Of a DNA stretch of 64,000 nucleotides, positions 1 through 8,815 are shown piece by piece (positions within the stretch are counted from its first letter, which is position 1; every line of letters starts with the position of its first letter). The DNA is from Leptospira kanakyensis (GTDB taxonomy: Bacteria > Spirochaetota > Leptospiria > Leptospirales > Leptospiraceae), in contig NZ_RQFG01000019.1 of the NCBI RefSeq assembly GCF_004769235.1, positions 434,001 to 498,000 of the forward strand, in the 5' to 3' direction. A program made the translations under genes and the position numbers. A model generated the notes under the pieces. That model had not been told where the DNA came from and ran no database searches. It worked only from the letters and a program-made list of their open reading frames with translations.

Positions 1-966
1 AACACAGGTCTTTGGTCCCAAGTCCTTCGTTCCATCACGGCACTCCCTATCCATATGATGAATGGTGGCATTATCGGTGCTTATTTGATGATGTTTTTAT
101 TTCACAAAAACCCTATTTTCAAATGGGGAAAATTAACTTTTGGATTTTCTGTTTGTGTAGCGATCCACGGATTTTATAACCTTTCTCTCTCCCAAGAAAT
201 TAACTTACTGTTTGCACTTCCGATTTGTATCCTTTCGCTTTTCTTTTTATTAGAACTTACCATTGCTAAGTCGCGGATTCTCGTTCCAGGACATATATTA
301 AAATTAATGAATATGACTATGGAACAATATGAGATCTTAAGTAGGCACAACCGTCATGAAGGTTGGATTCAAAACATTCAAAAACATATATCTACGGACG
401 GAATTCAACTTTTACAATATCCAAACCTTCGTCATACCATTCTCACAGTTTTCTTTTTGGTTCCCGGTGTTTTTTCTGTTTATTTTTTATATGACTATCC
501 CCATCTGATTTCACAAAAATTTCCCGATCTTGCCATCCAAGATTATTTTGCACTTTTTTTCATTTACCCAATCATTTTATCTTTAATGTTTTTCTTCGCA
601 GGAGTTTTGAATCCTTATTTCTTTAGGGATCGAATGCTCGCAGTTCCTCTTTTTAGTTCTGTTGATTTACATACAAAGGATTCGGAAGAAAATTCTGCTA
701 TCTTTCATATCCAAGCCAATATGTTTTATCTTCCGACTTCGCAAGTTTATCCAGAAAATACAAAAGTAAAGTTTGATCTTTGGATCGGTTTGGATTGTTT
801 TGTCGGACTTTCTGGAACCATCCTTTGGTGTAAGGAAAACGAAGAAGGGAATTGTGGAGCTATGTGCCAATTGGATCAAATTCCATTTCGATTTCTCTTC
901 AAATGGCATTACGTGAGATTCAGACAAAACTTTAAAAATTTATTTTTACGTCGAGTGATGGTTTGA
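1..966 (+). CDS. PrsW-like intramembrane protease, 3' part
   Basis: Open in frame 1 from the first base, so the N-terminus lies outside the window; 321 residues are visible. Two short patterns resemble the PrsW (M82) membrane glutamic protease family: an Arg followed by a Pro-x-His helix (LRSITALPIHMMNGG, residues about 9-23) and a later IHGFYN in the next helix (about residues 54-59). About five hydrophobic segments are visible, two of them (about residues 145-165 and 182-202) after a 60-residue loop. The last 100 residues are soluble and have a beta-rich pattern (DLWIGLDCFVGLSGTILWC) loosely like a PilZ domain; that part is inference. The diagnostic EExxR/K motif would lie upstream and cannot be checked. 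It ends just before the convergent gene that follows. Confidence 0.6.
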   Translation, partial: NTGLWSQVLRSITALPIHMMNGGIIGAYLMMFLFHKNPIFKWGKLTFGFSVCVAIHGFYNLSLSQEINLLFALPICILSLFFLLELTIAKSRILVPGHILKLMNMTMEQYEILSRHNRHEGWIQNIQKHISTDGIQLLQYPNLRHTILTVFFLVPGVFSVYFLYDYPHLISQKFPDLAIQDYFALFFIYPIILSLMFFFAGVLNPYFFRDRMLAVPLFSSVDLHTKDSEENSAIFHIQANMFYLPTSQVYPENTKVKFDLWIGLDCFVGLSGTILWCKENEEGNCGAMCQLDQIPFRFLFKWHYVRFRQNFKNLFLRRVMV

Positions 967-972
967 TCAAAA

Positions 973-2088
973 CTAAAATTTTGATTCGAAGCTGAATCCG
1001 TAAAACAAACTTTCATTTGGTTTTTGGAATTGGTTCATGGACGCGGCACCAAAAACATTTGTATTCGGTTTCATGTCTAAAAATGGTTTTAAATACACTC
1101 CATTTGCATTTGTATGTGCATTTTCTTTTTTAGATTCCATTGTCCCCAGATAAAAACTATCAATCAAACTATAAGTGATGATAGAGGTAAAAACTACTGA
1201 ATACATGAGAAACCTTTGTCTATGGAAATCATATCGATCTGTATTCAGAGTATTGGCAAAAACAAAAACCCTTCCATCTGAGGTAGGAATGTATTCCATA
1301 TCATTGTTGATTGCATTTACGGAAGCATTGTATTCATATAACATTCCTAAGCCGGAGAGAAACGCTCCACTAAAAATAAATGCTGCTTTACCATATTTTT
1401 TTTCACTGATAGGGGCATACCCTGGAATGACTTTGGGAGTTTCTTCTTTGATCACTTTGACTATGACTGATTTGTTTTGAATTTCAAAAGATTTAAAATC
1501 CAATAAATCTACGGATTCCAAGGTTTTGGTTTCCGTTTCTATGATGATTTTTCCCCGTTCTAATGTTCTGAAATTTCCAACGAGTTCCTTATCTCCAAAT
1601 ACCCATTTACCCTTAACCCCAGGATCAATGTACCTTTCCATCGGGAATCCCGATTCAGCGCTGATCCTCAAACTGGATATTTTTTTGATGGGAATGATTT
1701 CCAATTCCAAGGGACTACTTTTTTTTGAGAAACTAGCGCTTGTTTTGTTTAATTTGGTGAGAATTAGGTCGCAGTCTTCCACACCAAAGGTTTTGTAATC
1801 CGCACAGGCAGGGAGTCCGTCATACCCGACATCAATCCCGAGTACTTCGGTATTTAAGAATTTATAACGTTTTCCTTGGTCTTGCCACTCGACATGAGTT
1901 GCAGTCACATTTACGACCTTACCATTCAGTACTTCCCCTGATTTTAGGCGGATCTTATCTGCAAAAACAGAAGACCATCCAAAACCAATAAGGAGAAGGC
2001 TTAGAATGACCCGAAATCGGGGAAGAAAGGATATGTAACTGCCTAAAACCAATGGGAAAATCTCAATTTTGTGATAGATTTCTATCAC
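973..2088 (-). CDS. Exported membrane-associated protein, unknown function
   Basis: 371 codons if started at the GTG at 2088, but that GTG sits inside a perfect 18-bp palindrome (2071-2088), so the real start may be the TTG at 2052. A signal-like segment (VILSLLLIGFGWSSVFA) ends near residue 43. It is followed by a small beta-rich unit (DKIRLKSGEVLNGKVVNV, residues about 44-61) of the kind common in spirochaete envelope proteins. Two hydrophobic helices lie near residues 232-250 and 293-315. A similar LKxRDGxEV unit ends the TPR-type protein at 3631-5184, which suggests a shared small domain. I do not recognise the family. It is divergent from the SpoIIE phosphatase gene with under 70 bp between starts, so both probably share one control region. 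Confidence 0.6.
   Translation of the reverse strand: MIEIYHKIEIFPLVLGSYISFLPRFRVILSLLLIGFGWSSVFADKIRLKSGEVLNGKVVNVTATHVEWQDQGKRYKFLNTEVLGIDVGYDGLPACADYKTFGVEDCDLILTKLNKTSASFSKKSSPLELEIIPIKKISSLRISAESGFPMERYIDPGVKGKWVFGDKELVGNFRTLERGKIIIETETKTLESVDLLDFKSFEIQNKSVIVKVIKEETPKVIPGYAPISEKKYGKAAFIFSGAFLSGLGMLYEYNASVNAINNDMEYIPTSDGRVFVFANTLNTDRYDFHRQRFLMYSVVFTSIITYSLIDSFYLGTMESKKENAHTNANGVYLKPFLDMKPNTNVFGAASMNQFQKPNESLFYGFSFESKF
2071..2088. promoter_or_regulatory. Perfect 18-bp palindrome, likely operator
   Basis: GTGATAGA, two central T bases, TCTATCAC: 8-bp arms with no mismatch. It lies between two divergent genes, 29 bp upstream of the GTG start of the SpoIIE phosphatase and over the nominal GTG start of the envelope protein. 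This is what an operator for a dimeric regulator looks like. The binding protein is unknown; the spacing does not match a CRP/FNR site. Confidence 0.5.
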
Positions 2089-2116
2089 TTAATTATCGAC
2101 AATACTAGTAATTGCC

Positions 2117-3634
2117 GTGAACAAAAGCAAAATCAAAACGACGAATTCCTTACGCTTTAAGATTGGACTCTTTTATTCCCTTCTTGCCTTACTCAATATC
2201 ATCTTTTTTACGGTGATGATCTTCGAAAATCAATCCGACTTACTTCTCAAAAACTTCCAATTTCAGTCTGAAAACCTAGCCAATACCATCCTTGCGGACA
2301 TTCAAACCATTGGGCTTTCTGGAGAAAGGGATGAAACTTACGATGTCTTTCGAAAAACTTTGAAGTTATACGAGATTGGCAAGTTTTCTATTTTTGAGGC
2401 AAATGGAAAAATCATTTTATCGGAACCCGAATCGAAAGAAGGTTTAGGAGAAATCAAAGAATCTGTTTTGAAAAAAACAAAAGAAGTTTCTTCTGATAAA
2501 GAAGGAAACTTGTTTAAGGCGCGTTATAGTTTAGATCTCAACGAGTCTGATTTTACCGTTGATTTTTTACTACCGGTCAAACTTTCCGATTCGAGAGAGG
2601 TTTTCCTTTTTACCCATTTTAATATTTCCTCGATCCAAGACCGATTGAAACAACTCTATATTCAAGTTGGATATGCTGTCCTTTGGGGGATTGTATTCCA
2701 CATTATTTTTGCGATTTTAGTATATCGTGCCATCTTCAAACGAGTTGGATCTTTGGAAGTTGCATCCAAAGGAATGGCAACTGGAAATTTACAATCTAGG
2801 GTAGATTGGAGTTTTAAAAGTAATGATGAGTTGGATAGTTTAGGAAAGTCGTTCAACTTAATGGCTGAGGAAATTCAAAACAAAGTCACAACCATTACAC
2901 GACTGAACGAAGAAATCAACCAAGAACTTCAAATTGGTAAAGAAGTGCAGGAGCTCTTTTTACCATCTGTTAAAAAATTTAAAAAATTCAATATTGGAAA
3001 ATTATACCGTCCCATGCGAGAGGTTTCGGGAGATTTATACCAATACTTCCAAATTCCTGAAAAGGATTTTTATGGATTTTTTTTGGCGGATGCATCTGGA
3101 CATGGAGTATCTGCTGCCCTTGTAACGGTTGTTATGGCTATGTCTTTACAAGCCATCATGAAAGAAAACCATTCTGCCATCCAAGCCATCAACCAACTGG
3201 GAGAGGTCATTGCCAACAGATTACAAGCCTCCTTTTTTGCCACTGGTGTTTTTGTTGTTTTTGAAGAACCAGGTGTTGTTAAGTTTGTCAACGCAGGCCA
3301 CAACGCTCCTTTTATTGTCCGTCCTTCTACAAAAGAAATTACTTATATCGATAGTTCGGGTCCTCCTCTCGGTATGGGTGATGACATCCAATATTCGCTC
3401 GATTCTTTTCCCGTCCTTCCCGGTGATAAAATTGTCCTTTATACAGATGGGGTAGTAGAAACTCCCATAAAAGAAGGGGGCCTATTCGGACTCGAGAGGT
3501 TCACTGAAATCGTATTAGAAAACATCCATCTTTCCAACTCTGAAATTGTAGAAAAAGCAATGGAGTTACTCGAAGAAAAACATGAGGAATATAAGGATGA
3601 TGTAACGATGATTATCCTTGATGTACCGGAATGA
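2117..3634 (+). CDS. Membrane HAMP-SpoIIE (RsbU-type) serine phosphatase
   Basis: PP2C-type phosphatase expected to dephosphorylate a STAS anti-sigma antagonist or similar target. Order: N-terminal helix (residues about 15-36), an extracytoplasmic sensor of about 150 residues, second helix (about 183-207), HAMP linker (about 208-262), short coiled coil, and SpoIIE domain (about 300-505). Metal-site motifs are complete: SGDLYQYF, DASGHGVSAALVT, GHNAPF, YTDGVVE and a final DDVTMIILD. It starts with GTG at 2117, and there is no in-frame ATG before the first helix. Its stop overlaps the ATG of the TPR-type gene by 4 nt, so they are translationally coupled. A STAS protein is encoded 1.6 kb downstream on the other strand and is a plausible but unproven substrate. 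Confidence 0.9.
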   Translation: MNKSKIKTTNSLRFKIGLFYSLLALLNIIFFTVMIFENQSDLLLKNFQFQSENLANTILADIQTIGLSGERDETYDVFRKTLKLYEIGKFSIFEANGKIILSEPESKEGLGEIKESVLKKTKEVSSDKEGNLFKARYSLDLNESDFTVDFLLPVKLSDSREVFLFTHFNISSIQDRLKQLYIQVGYAVLWGIVFHIIFAILVYRAIFKRVGSLEVASKGMATGNLQSRVDWSFKSNDELDSLGKSFNLMAEEIQNKVTTITRLNEEINQELQIGKEVQELFLPSVKKFKKFNIGKLYRPMREVSGDLYQYFQIPEKDFYGFFLADASGHGVSAALVTVVMAMSLQAIMKENHSAIQAINQLGEVIANRLQASFFATGVFVVFEEPGVVKFVNAGHNAPFIVRPSTKEITYIDSSGPPLGMGDDIQYSLDSFPVLPGDKIVLYTDGVVETPIKEGGLFGLERFTEIVLENIHLSNSEIVEKAMELLEEKHEEYKDDVTMIILDVPE

Positions 3635-5184
3635 GAAAGTTTTTCTTTTTTTCTCTTTTTTTCATTCTGTTTTTTTTCTTTGCAGTGGCCTCCCAAGCCA
3701 TCGTAAGTGTTAAGTTACAAGAACTACGGTTTGGTATCTTAAGAGACCAACTAATGAATTACCAACTTTCATCTCAAACTCTAAGAGAGCGTTTGAAACA
3801 AATGTTCCTTTCCAAAGATGATTATATGTCCGAGGTAAAAGTAAACATTTTGGAATCGGGGATTATGAATTCCGAAACAGAAGGTTTGGATATAAAAATG
3901 GCAACTTTGGACAGGTTTGGTCTTTATGTCATCAATTCAGTTCGATTTTTAAATTTCAAACCGGCACTGGAACTGGAAGAACAACAAAATACAATCATTC
4001 GTTTGCAGTTTGCATTTTATATGGAAAGGACAAGAAAGTATCCTATTGCTTCCAAAAAATACCAAGAACTGGAAGATTCAATCACCTCATCTTTATCCGA
4101 TGAAATGGCATTCACTCTCCTTCACCATGGTTACTGTTTGGTGATGATGGGAGAAAGAGAAAAGGCTTTTGTCAAACTAACCAAAACCATTGATTTATTT
4201 CCAGGAAGCCATTACGCGGAGAATGCCAGCCTTCTCATTAGTTTTTTAGAAGAAGGTGAAAAGAAAAAAGAAGAATTAAAAAACAAAAAAAAATCTCCGG
4301 AAGAGTTGGCTTATTCTCTTTTCCAAAGTGGAGATTATGAAGAAACTTTAAAAACTTTAGAAAACATTCCGATCCTCACAAAAGACCAATCCTATGTCAA
4401 AGCCCGCGCCATGGAAGAACTAGGAAAAACATCCAATGCGGTCAAAGAATACATCCAACTTGTCAAACAAAAAGATAACAAAGAAGTGGCGATTCGTGCC
4501 AACAGACGTTTGTTACTGATTGGAAATTTTTATCAAGAAAACAAGTCCCTTGTGGCTTTTTCGAAAGAAGAAGCAAATAAGTTAGGTGATACCAAAGCTG
4601 CTGAAAATATTGAAGAAGGAAAAAGTTTAGTATTAAAACCAGTCATCATTGAAAAGGTATTAAAGGCAGAAACACCAACCAATCTGAGTGCCGAAGAAAC
4701 CAAAGAACTCAACCAAATCAAAGAAAACATCCGAGAGTCTCTAGAAGATTCCAAAGGGGAAACTACAAAACTTGCCCTTGTTGTCTCGGAAGAAAAAATC
4801 CCTATTGTCCCGGAAAATCTTCCTGATCCCATCACCAAAAAAGCGCCAGAAACAGAGAATCTCGTCGTTAAGAAACCGGTTTCCAAAACTCCATCCAAAC
4901 TCAAAGTTAAGTTACGAGATGGTCGGGAAGTGGTTTGTGATGAAGTCAAAATCGAAGGAAATCTTGCAACCTTACAACTTGGTTCCTTTGGTTTAAATTT
5001 GCCCTATGATTTGGTGGTTTCTGTGAAAATTTCCGGAGAGCAGGGTCAGATCAAACTCGTGACAGGATCAGGTGAAAAACGGGAAGCTGGGCAATGGATC
5101 CAAAATGGAAATGGGGATTGGACAAAACCTAAATCGACAGAAGAGCCAGTCGTGCGAGCGGAAGTGAAGTCCTTCCGGCTCTAG
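3631..5184 (+). CDS. Exported TPR-like repeat protein coupled to SpoIIE phosphatase
   Basis: 517 residues. The N-terminus is a strongly hydrophobic anchor or signal (MRKFFFFSLFFILFFFFAVA). Residues about 120-320 are helical hairpins with TPR spacing, for example a YQELEDSI hairpin then FTLLHHGYCLVMMGEREKAF, and later YSLFQSGDYEETLKTLENI. A charged Glu/Lys-rich linker follows (about 330-425), then a small C-terminal beta unit (LKVKLRDGREVVCDEVKI, about 430-447). The ATGA overlap with the phosphatase indicates an operon and a common role, perhaps as its periplasmic partner; this is inference. The C-terminal unit resembles one in the divergent protein at 973-2088. No enzymatic motif is visible. 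Confidence 0.75.
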   Translation: MRKFFFFSLFFILFFFFAVASQAIVSVKLQELRFGILRDQLMNYQLSSQTLRERLKQMFLSKDDYMSEVKVNILESGIMNSETEGLDIKMATLDRFGLYVINSVRFLNFKPALELEEQQNTIIRLQFAFYMERTRKYPIASKKYQELEDSITSSLSDEMAFTLLHHGYCLVMMGEREKAFVKLTKTIDLFPGSHYAENASLLISFLEEGEKKKEELKNKKKSPEELAYSLFQSGDYEETLKTLENIPILTKDQSYVKARAMEELGKTSNAVKEYIQLVKQKDNKEVAIRANRRLLLIGNFYQENKSLVAFSKEEANKLGDTKAAENIEEGKSLVLKPVIIEKVLKAETPTNLSAEETKELNQIKENIRESLEDSKGETTKLALVVSEEKIPIVPENLPDPITKKAPETENLVVKKPVSKTPSKLKVKLRDGREVVCDEVKIEGNLATLQLGSFGLNLPYDLVVSVKISGEQGQIKLVTGSGEKREAGQWIQNGNGDWTKPKSTEEPVVRAEVKSFRL

Positions 5185-5202
5185 AGAGAAACAAAGGTGG
5201 GG

Positions 5203-5526
5203 TTACGGGAGTTCCGATTCTCCGCCAAGGATTGTAAAAAACTTATCCAAACTGGATAGTTTCAAAATGACCATCACATCCTGGCTTACGTTTAAGAGGA
5301 AAAACTGACCTTCCTCTGATTTGAGTTTCTTTTGGAGATTTGCAAGGAGGGCAATTCCGGAAGAATCCAACAGTTTGATATTGACCATATCAATCGCTAC
5401 CGATTCCGCCCCGTCATCGATGATTTTGTGGAGTTCTTTTTTTAAAGCGGGTGCAGAGTAAATATCGAGGGAACCCTCTAGAGTAACAACTGTATGATTT
5501 TTAACTTGTTTTGTTGTGAAATTCAT
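5203..5526 (-). CDS. STAS-domain anti-sigma factor antagonist
   Basis: 107 residues, a lone STAS domain of the SpoIIAA/RsbV type. The phospho-site loop is intact: LLDSSGIALLANL, where the Ser just before Gly is the residue phosphorylated by a cognate kinase and restored by SpoIIE-type phosphatases. I place the start at 5526 (MNFTTK) because AGGAAG lies six bases upstream; a longer reading frame reaches 5568 without a better signal. It is convergent with the TPR/phosphatase pair, 18 bp away. A partner-switching role with the phosphatase at 2117-3634 is suggested by proximity only. Confidence 0.88.
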   Translation of the reverse strand: MNFTTKQVKNHTVVTLEGSLDIYSAPALKKELHKIIDDGAESVAIDMVNIKLLDSSGIALLANLQKKLKSEEGQFFLLNVSQDVMVILKLSSLDKFFTILGGESELP

Positions 5527-5634
5527 TGAACTTCCTACTGGCACGTATACAATCTGTTTACTTGCCAATTTTGTAAAGAATTTTTGTAGAAACTAATTCG
5601 TTCCAATGTTTTGCCATTTTGATTAGAAAAAACC

Positions 5635-5814
5635 CTAGTTTTGAAGTTTTTTTAAAACCAAGGTGATTGCTTGGTTGAAACCATCATAACCACCTTTGTC
5701 GTAATCATTGAGTTCTTTATAATCCAAATCGCTAATATCTAAGAGTAATTTCCGTAACTCATGCTCTAAATATTCTTTTCTGATATAGCAAGTTTCGAAT
5801 GTTTTAGGATGCAC
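5635..5814 (-). CDS. Small unrecognised ORF or gene remnant
   Basis: This fills most of an otherwise empty 395-bp gap. From a GTG at 5814 it encodes 59 residues containing YIRKEYLEHELRKLLLDI and ending in QAITLVLKKLQN; the reading looks protein-like, with alternating acidic and basic residues. The frame stays open to 5850, where an in-frame TGA stops it, and the codons between also look coding (EILWKFRLISNV). There is no ribosome-binding site at the GTG. It could be the 3' remnant of a decayed gene or a small gene with a non-standard start. I do not recognise the family. Confidence 0.35.
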   Translation of the reverse strand: MHPKTFETCYIRKEYLEHELRKLLLDISDLDYKELNDYDKGGYDGFNQAITLVLKKLQN

Positions 5815-5922
5815 GTTAGAGATGAGACGAAATTTCCAAAGAATTTCGAATCATTTTTAGGTTGAGATTTTAAGAAAAATACGATTTCTTAGTGGGAGAG
5901 ATAAGCCACACCGGCAAAAATA

Positions 5923-8034
5923 ATGGGCAGTCCAATCAGCGTTCTAATACTCGAAAACGATTCTAACAGTGTATTTGATCTCGTAAGAGAAATGAAGTCG
6001 GGTGGCTTAAGCCCTCTATACCGAGTCGTTGAATCCTTCCCATCATGGGAAACCACCGTCCACGAAGAAGATTGGGATGCCATCCTCTGTAGCACAAGAG
6101 AACCCTTCCATTCGGAAATTCCCATATATTTACAGTATCTAAACGACAAAAAGTTAGATATCCCAGTGATTCTACTCAGCGATTCTGAAGAATTCACGAA
6201 AAACCTAAGTTATATGAAGTCAGGGGTCAATGATATCATTGATCGAAAAAACCTACTTCGTTTAACAGAGGTTTTGGAAAGAGAAAGAAGGGAACTAGTC
6301 TACAGAAAAGAAAAAAACACCACGGAAACTTTCCTTTACCAATCCTTAAAGGAAATCCAACTTCAAAAATTTGCGTTGGACCAGGCAAATATTGTCTCTA
6401 TCACCGATGCCAACGGGATCATCACTTATGTCAATGATGCATTTTCCAAAGTAACTGGTTATAGCGTTTCCGAGCTCATTGGTCAAAACCATAGGATCAT
6501 GAAGTCAACCGACAAAACCAAAGAAGATTGGACTAAAATCTGGGAAATCATTCAAAAAGGAAAGGTTTGGCGCGGCGAAATTAGAAACATCAAAAAAGAC
6601 GGTAGCGATTATTGGGCGGATACCACCATCGTTCCGTTCACCGGGCAAGACAAATCTGTATTCCAATACATTGCCATTCATCATGACATTACAGATAGGA
6701 AACTTGCGGAACAACAATTAACTCATGACGCATTTTATGACAACCTAACAGGATTACCAAACAGAGCTTTGTTTCTTGCGAGGATTGAACAAAAAATCTT
6801 TGCCTACAATATGAAAGATTCAGGATACCCAATTTTATTCTGCATCAATATTGATAACTTCAAACGAATCAATCATTCACTTGGAAATGAAGCAGGGGAC
6901 AAAGTCCTTCAGATTTTTGCTGAGAGACTAAAGAAATATTCTGATTCTGATGCCATCATTACTAGACTCGGTGCTGATAATTTTGCCATTTTACTGACCC
7001 ATATCCTTTCCATTGATGAAGGGGTCAACTTTGCATTTAGACTTTTAGAACGTTTAGGAGATCCCATTCCCATCGGTGGTTATTCTATTTATTTAACCGC
7101 TTCTTCCGGAATCTCTGGGTTTGGACTTGGAGGGAAGGAAGCAGATGTCCTTCTTCGAAATGCAGAAATTGCAATGTTCCATGCTAAGTCCCAAAAAGTG
7201 GGAACGGTTTCTGTTTTTAACCAAGCCATGCAGGAAAAAATCCACTTCCAGTTGGAAATCCAAAATGATTTAAAAAAGGCATTAACACAAAATGAAATTT
7301 TTGTTTATTACCAACCCATCCTTGACATTAAAGAAAATAAAATAGGGCATTGGGAGGCACTCGTTCGGTGGCGACATCCCCAACGAGGAATGGTTTCTCC
7401 AGGAGAATTTATTCCCCTTGCAGAAGATTCTGGTCTCATCGTTTCTATTACCAAATTTGTTTTGGAAAGAGCAGCAGATGTCATTGAAGAAGTTCAATTA
7501 AAACAGGGCCATCCGATTTCTATTGCTGTGAATCTAAGCCCTCAAGTGTTTTTTGACCAAAACATTTTTCATTGGATCGTTGATTTACACAATCGTAGAA
7601 ACATTCCTTATACTTCTTTACAAGTAGAGATTACTGAAAGTTTGGCGATGAAAAATTTGTCTGAAACCGTACCAATCCTTTCTAACTTAATTGATATTGG
7701 TGTGAAAGTGGCTTTGGATGATTTTGGAACTGGATTTTCTTCTCTTTCTTACTTAGAAAAGTTACCACTTTCCATTTTAAAAATTGATAAATCTTTTTTA
7801 AACAATGTGGAAGTAGGTACGAAAGAAAGTTTTTTACTCGTATCCATCATCAATATGGCACATGACCTAGGTTACTCCGTAGTGGCAGAAGGAGTAGAGG
7901 AGTTGGAACAACTAGAACTTCTCAAATCTTTTCAATGTGATAAAATCCAAGGGTATTGGTTATCCAAACCCATTGGAAACGAAGATATTGTCCCATTTAT
8001 CAAAAAGTTCAATTCAAAACAGGAAAAAACATGA
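5923..8034 (+). CDS. REC-like/PAS/degenerate GGDEF/EAL cyclic-di-GMP phosphodiesterase
   Basis: 703 residues: a receiver-like domain (about 1-125), a linker helix, a PAS domain with PAC tail (about 145-265, from SITDANGIITYVNDAF), GGDEF (about 270-435) and EAL (about 445-695). The GGDEF signature reads GADNF, so cyclase activity is probably lost and the domain may only bind GTP. The EAL domain keeps all expected motifs: EALVRW, NLSPQ, EITES, DDFGTG, KIDKSF, EGVEE and QGYW. The likely activity is hydrolysis of cyclic di-GMP under PAS/receiver control. The receiver lacks an obvious phospho-Asp pocket (DAILCSTRE at the usual position). The stop overlaps the M48 protease start by 4 nt. Confidence 0.92.
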   Translation: MGSPISVLILENDSNSVFDLVREMKSGGLSPLYRVVESFPSWETTVHEEDWDAILCSTREPFHSEIPIYLQYLNDKKLDIPVILLSDSEEFTKNLSYMKSGVNDIIDRKNLLRLTEVLERERRELVYRKEKNTTETFLYQSLKEIQLQKFALDQANIVSITDANGIITYVNDAFSKVTGYSVSELIGQNHRIMKSTDKTKEDWTKIWEIIQKGKVWRGEIRNIKKDGSDYWADTTIVPFTGQDKSVFQYIAIHHDITDRKLAEQQLTHDAFYDNLTGLPNRALFLARIEQKIFAYNMKDSGYPILFCINIDNFKRINHSLGNEAGDKVLQIFAERLKKYSDSDAIITRLGADNFAILLTHILSIDEGVNFAFRLLERLGDPIPIGGYSIYLTASSGISGFGLGGKEADVLLRNAEIAMFHAKSQKVGTVSVFNQAMQEKIHFQLEIQNDLKKALTQNEIFVYYQPILDIKENKIGHWEALVRWRHPQRGMVSPGEFIPLAEDSGLIVSITKFVLERAADVIEEVQLKQGHPISIAVNLSPQVFFDQNIFHWIVDLHNRRNIPYTSLQVEITESLAMKNLSETVPILSNLIDIGVKVALDDFGTGFSSLSYLEKLPLSILKIDKSFLNNVEVGTKESFLLVSIINMAHDLGYSVVAEGVEELEQLELLKSFQCDKIQGYWLSKPIGNEDIVPFIKKFNSKQEKT

Positions 8035-8807
8035 TTCGAAATTTTTATCTTTTGTTAGTGGTTTTAACATTCATCCACTGTAGTACATCACCCACCGGTC
8101 GCAGACAAATCATCCTCGTGAAAGATGGAGAAATGAATGAAATGGGAACAGATGCCTTTTCGGAGATGAAAACTAAAACACCAATTGATTCTAGTGTTTC
8201 TGCAAATTCTTATGTAAACTGTATCGTATCTGCACAGTTAGCCGTAACGACAGATACCACGGGAGTCGAATCCTGGGAAGTTGTTGTTTTCAGAGATAAC
8301 ACTCCCAATGCCTTTGCACTACCTGGTGGAAAAATTGGTGTTTATACAGGAATGTTTTCGGTAGCCAAAAACAAAGACCAACTAGCAGCTGTGATTGGGC
8401 ATGAAATTGGCCATGTCATTGCAAGACATGGAAACGAACGAGTTTCCCAAAACCAATTGGCAGGGGGATCTGTCAAAATCCTTGAAAGCCTTGGAAAACC
8501 GACTGTTGCTGGTGCCTTAGGCCTTGGTGCAAAATTTGGAGTTTTGTTGCCATTTTCAAGAGAACACGAATCGGAAGCGGATTTGATTGGACTCGAACTC
8601 ATGGCAAAATCTGGATTTGATCCAAGGGAGAGCGTGAACCTTTGGAAAAATATGAGTGCTCTTGGCGGATCCAAACCAAACGAACTTTTATCGACACACC
8701 CATCGGATGCGACTCGAATGAAAAATTTAAATGCGGCGATGGGAAATGCGTTGGCACTTTGGGAGAAAGCAAAGGCAGAAGGAAAACGTCCCAACTGCCA
8801 ACTGTAA
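8031..8807 (+). CDS. M48-family zinc metalloprotease lipoprotein
   Basis: 258 residues from the ATG at 8031, which overlaps the upstream stop codon (ATGA). The N-terminus is a lipoprotein signal with lipobox FIHC. The M48 zinc site is HEIGH (about residue 123), with the third ligand in the downstream REHESEADLIG segment. The family (YcaL/LoiP/BepA-like) degrades misfolded outer-membrane proteins in the periplasm; the exact substrate is not predictable. The TPR tail of BepA is absent, so this is a short, protease-only form. Coupling to a cyclic-di-GMP phosphodiesterase gene is probably only transcriptional. Confidence 0.92.
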   Translation: MIRNFYLLLVVLTFIHCSTSPTGRRQIILVKDGEMNEMGTDAFSEMKTKTPIDSSVSANSYVNCIVSAQLAVTTDTTGVESWEVVVFRDNTPNAFALPGGKIGVYTGMFSVAKNKDQLAAVIGHEIGHVIARHGNERVSQNQLAGGSVKILESLGKPTVAGALGLGAKFGVLLPFSREHESEADLIGLELMAKSGFDPRESVNLWKNMSALGGSKPNELLSTHPSDATRMKNLNAAMGNALALWEKAKAEGKRPNCQL

Positions 8808-8815
8808 GGTGAGTA

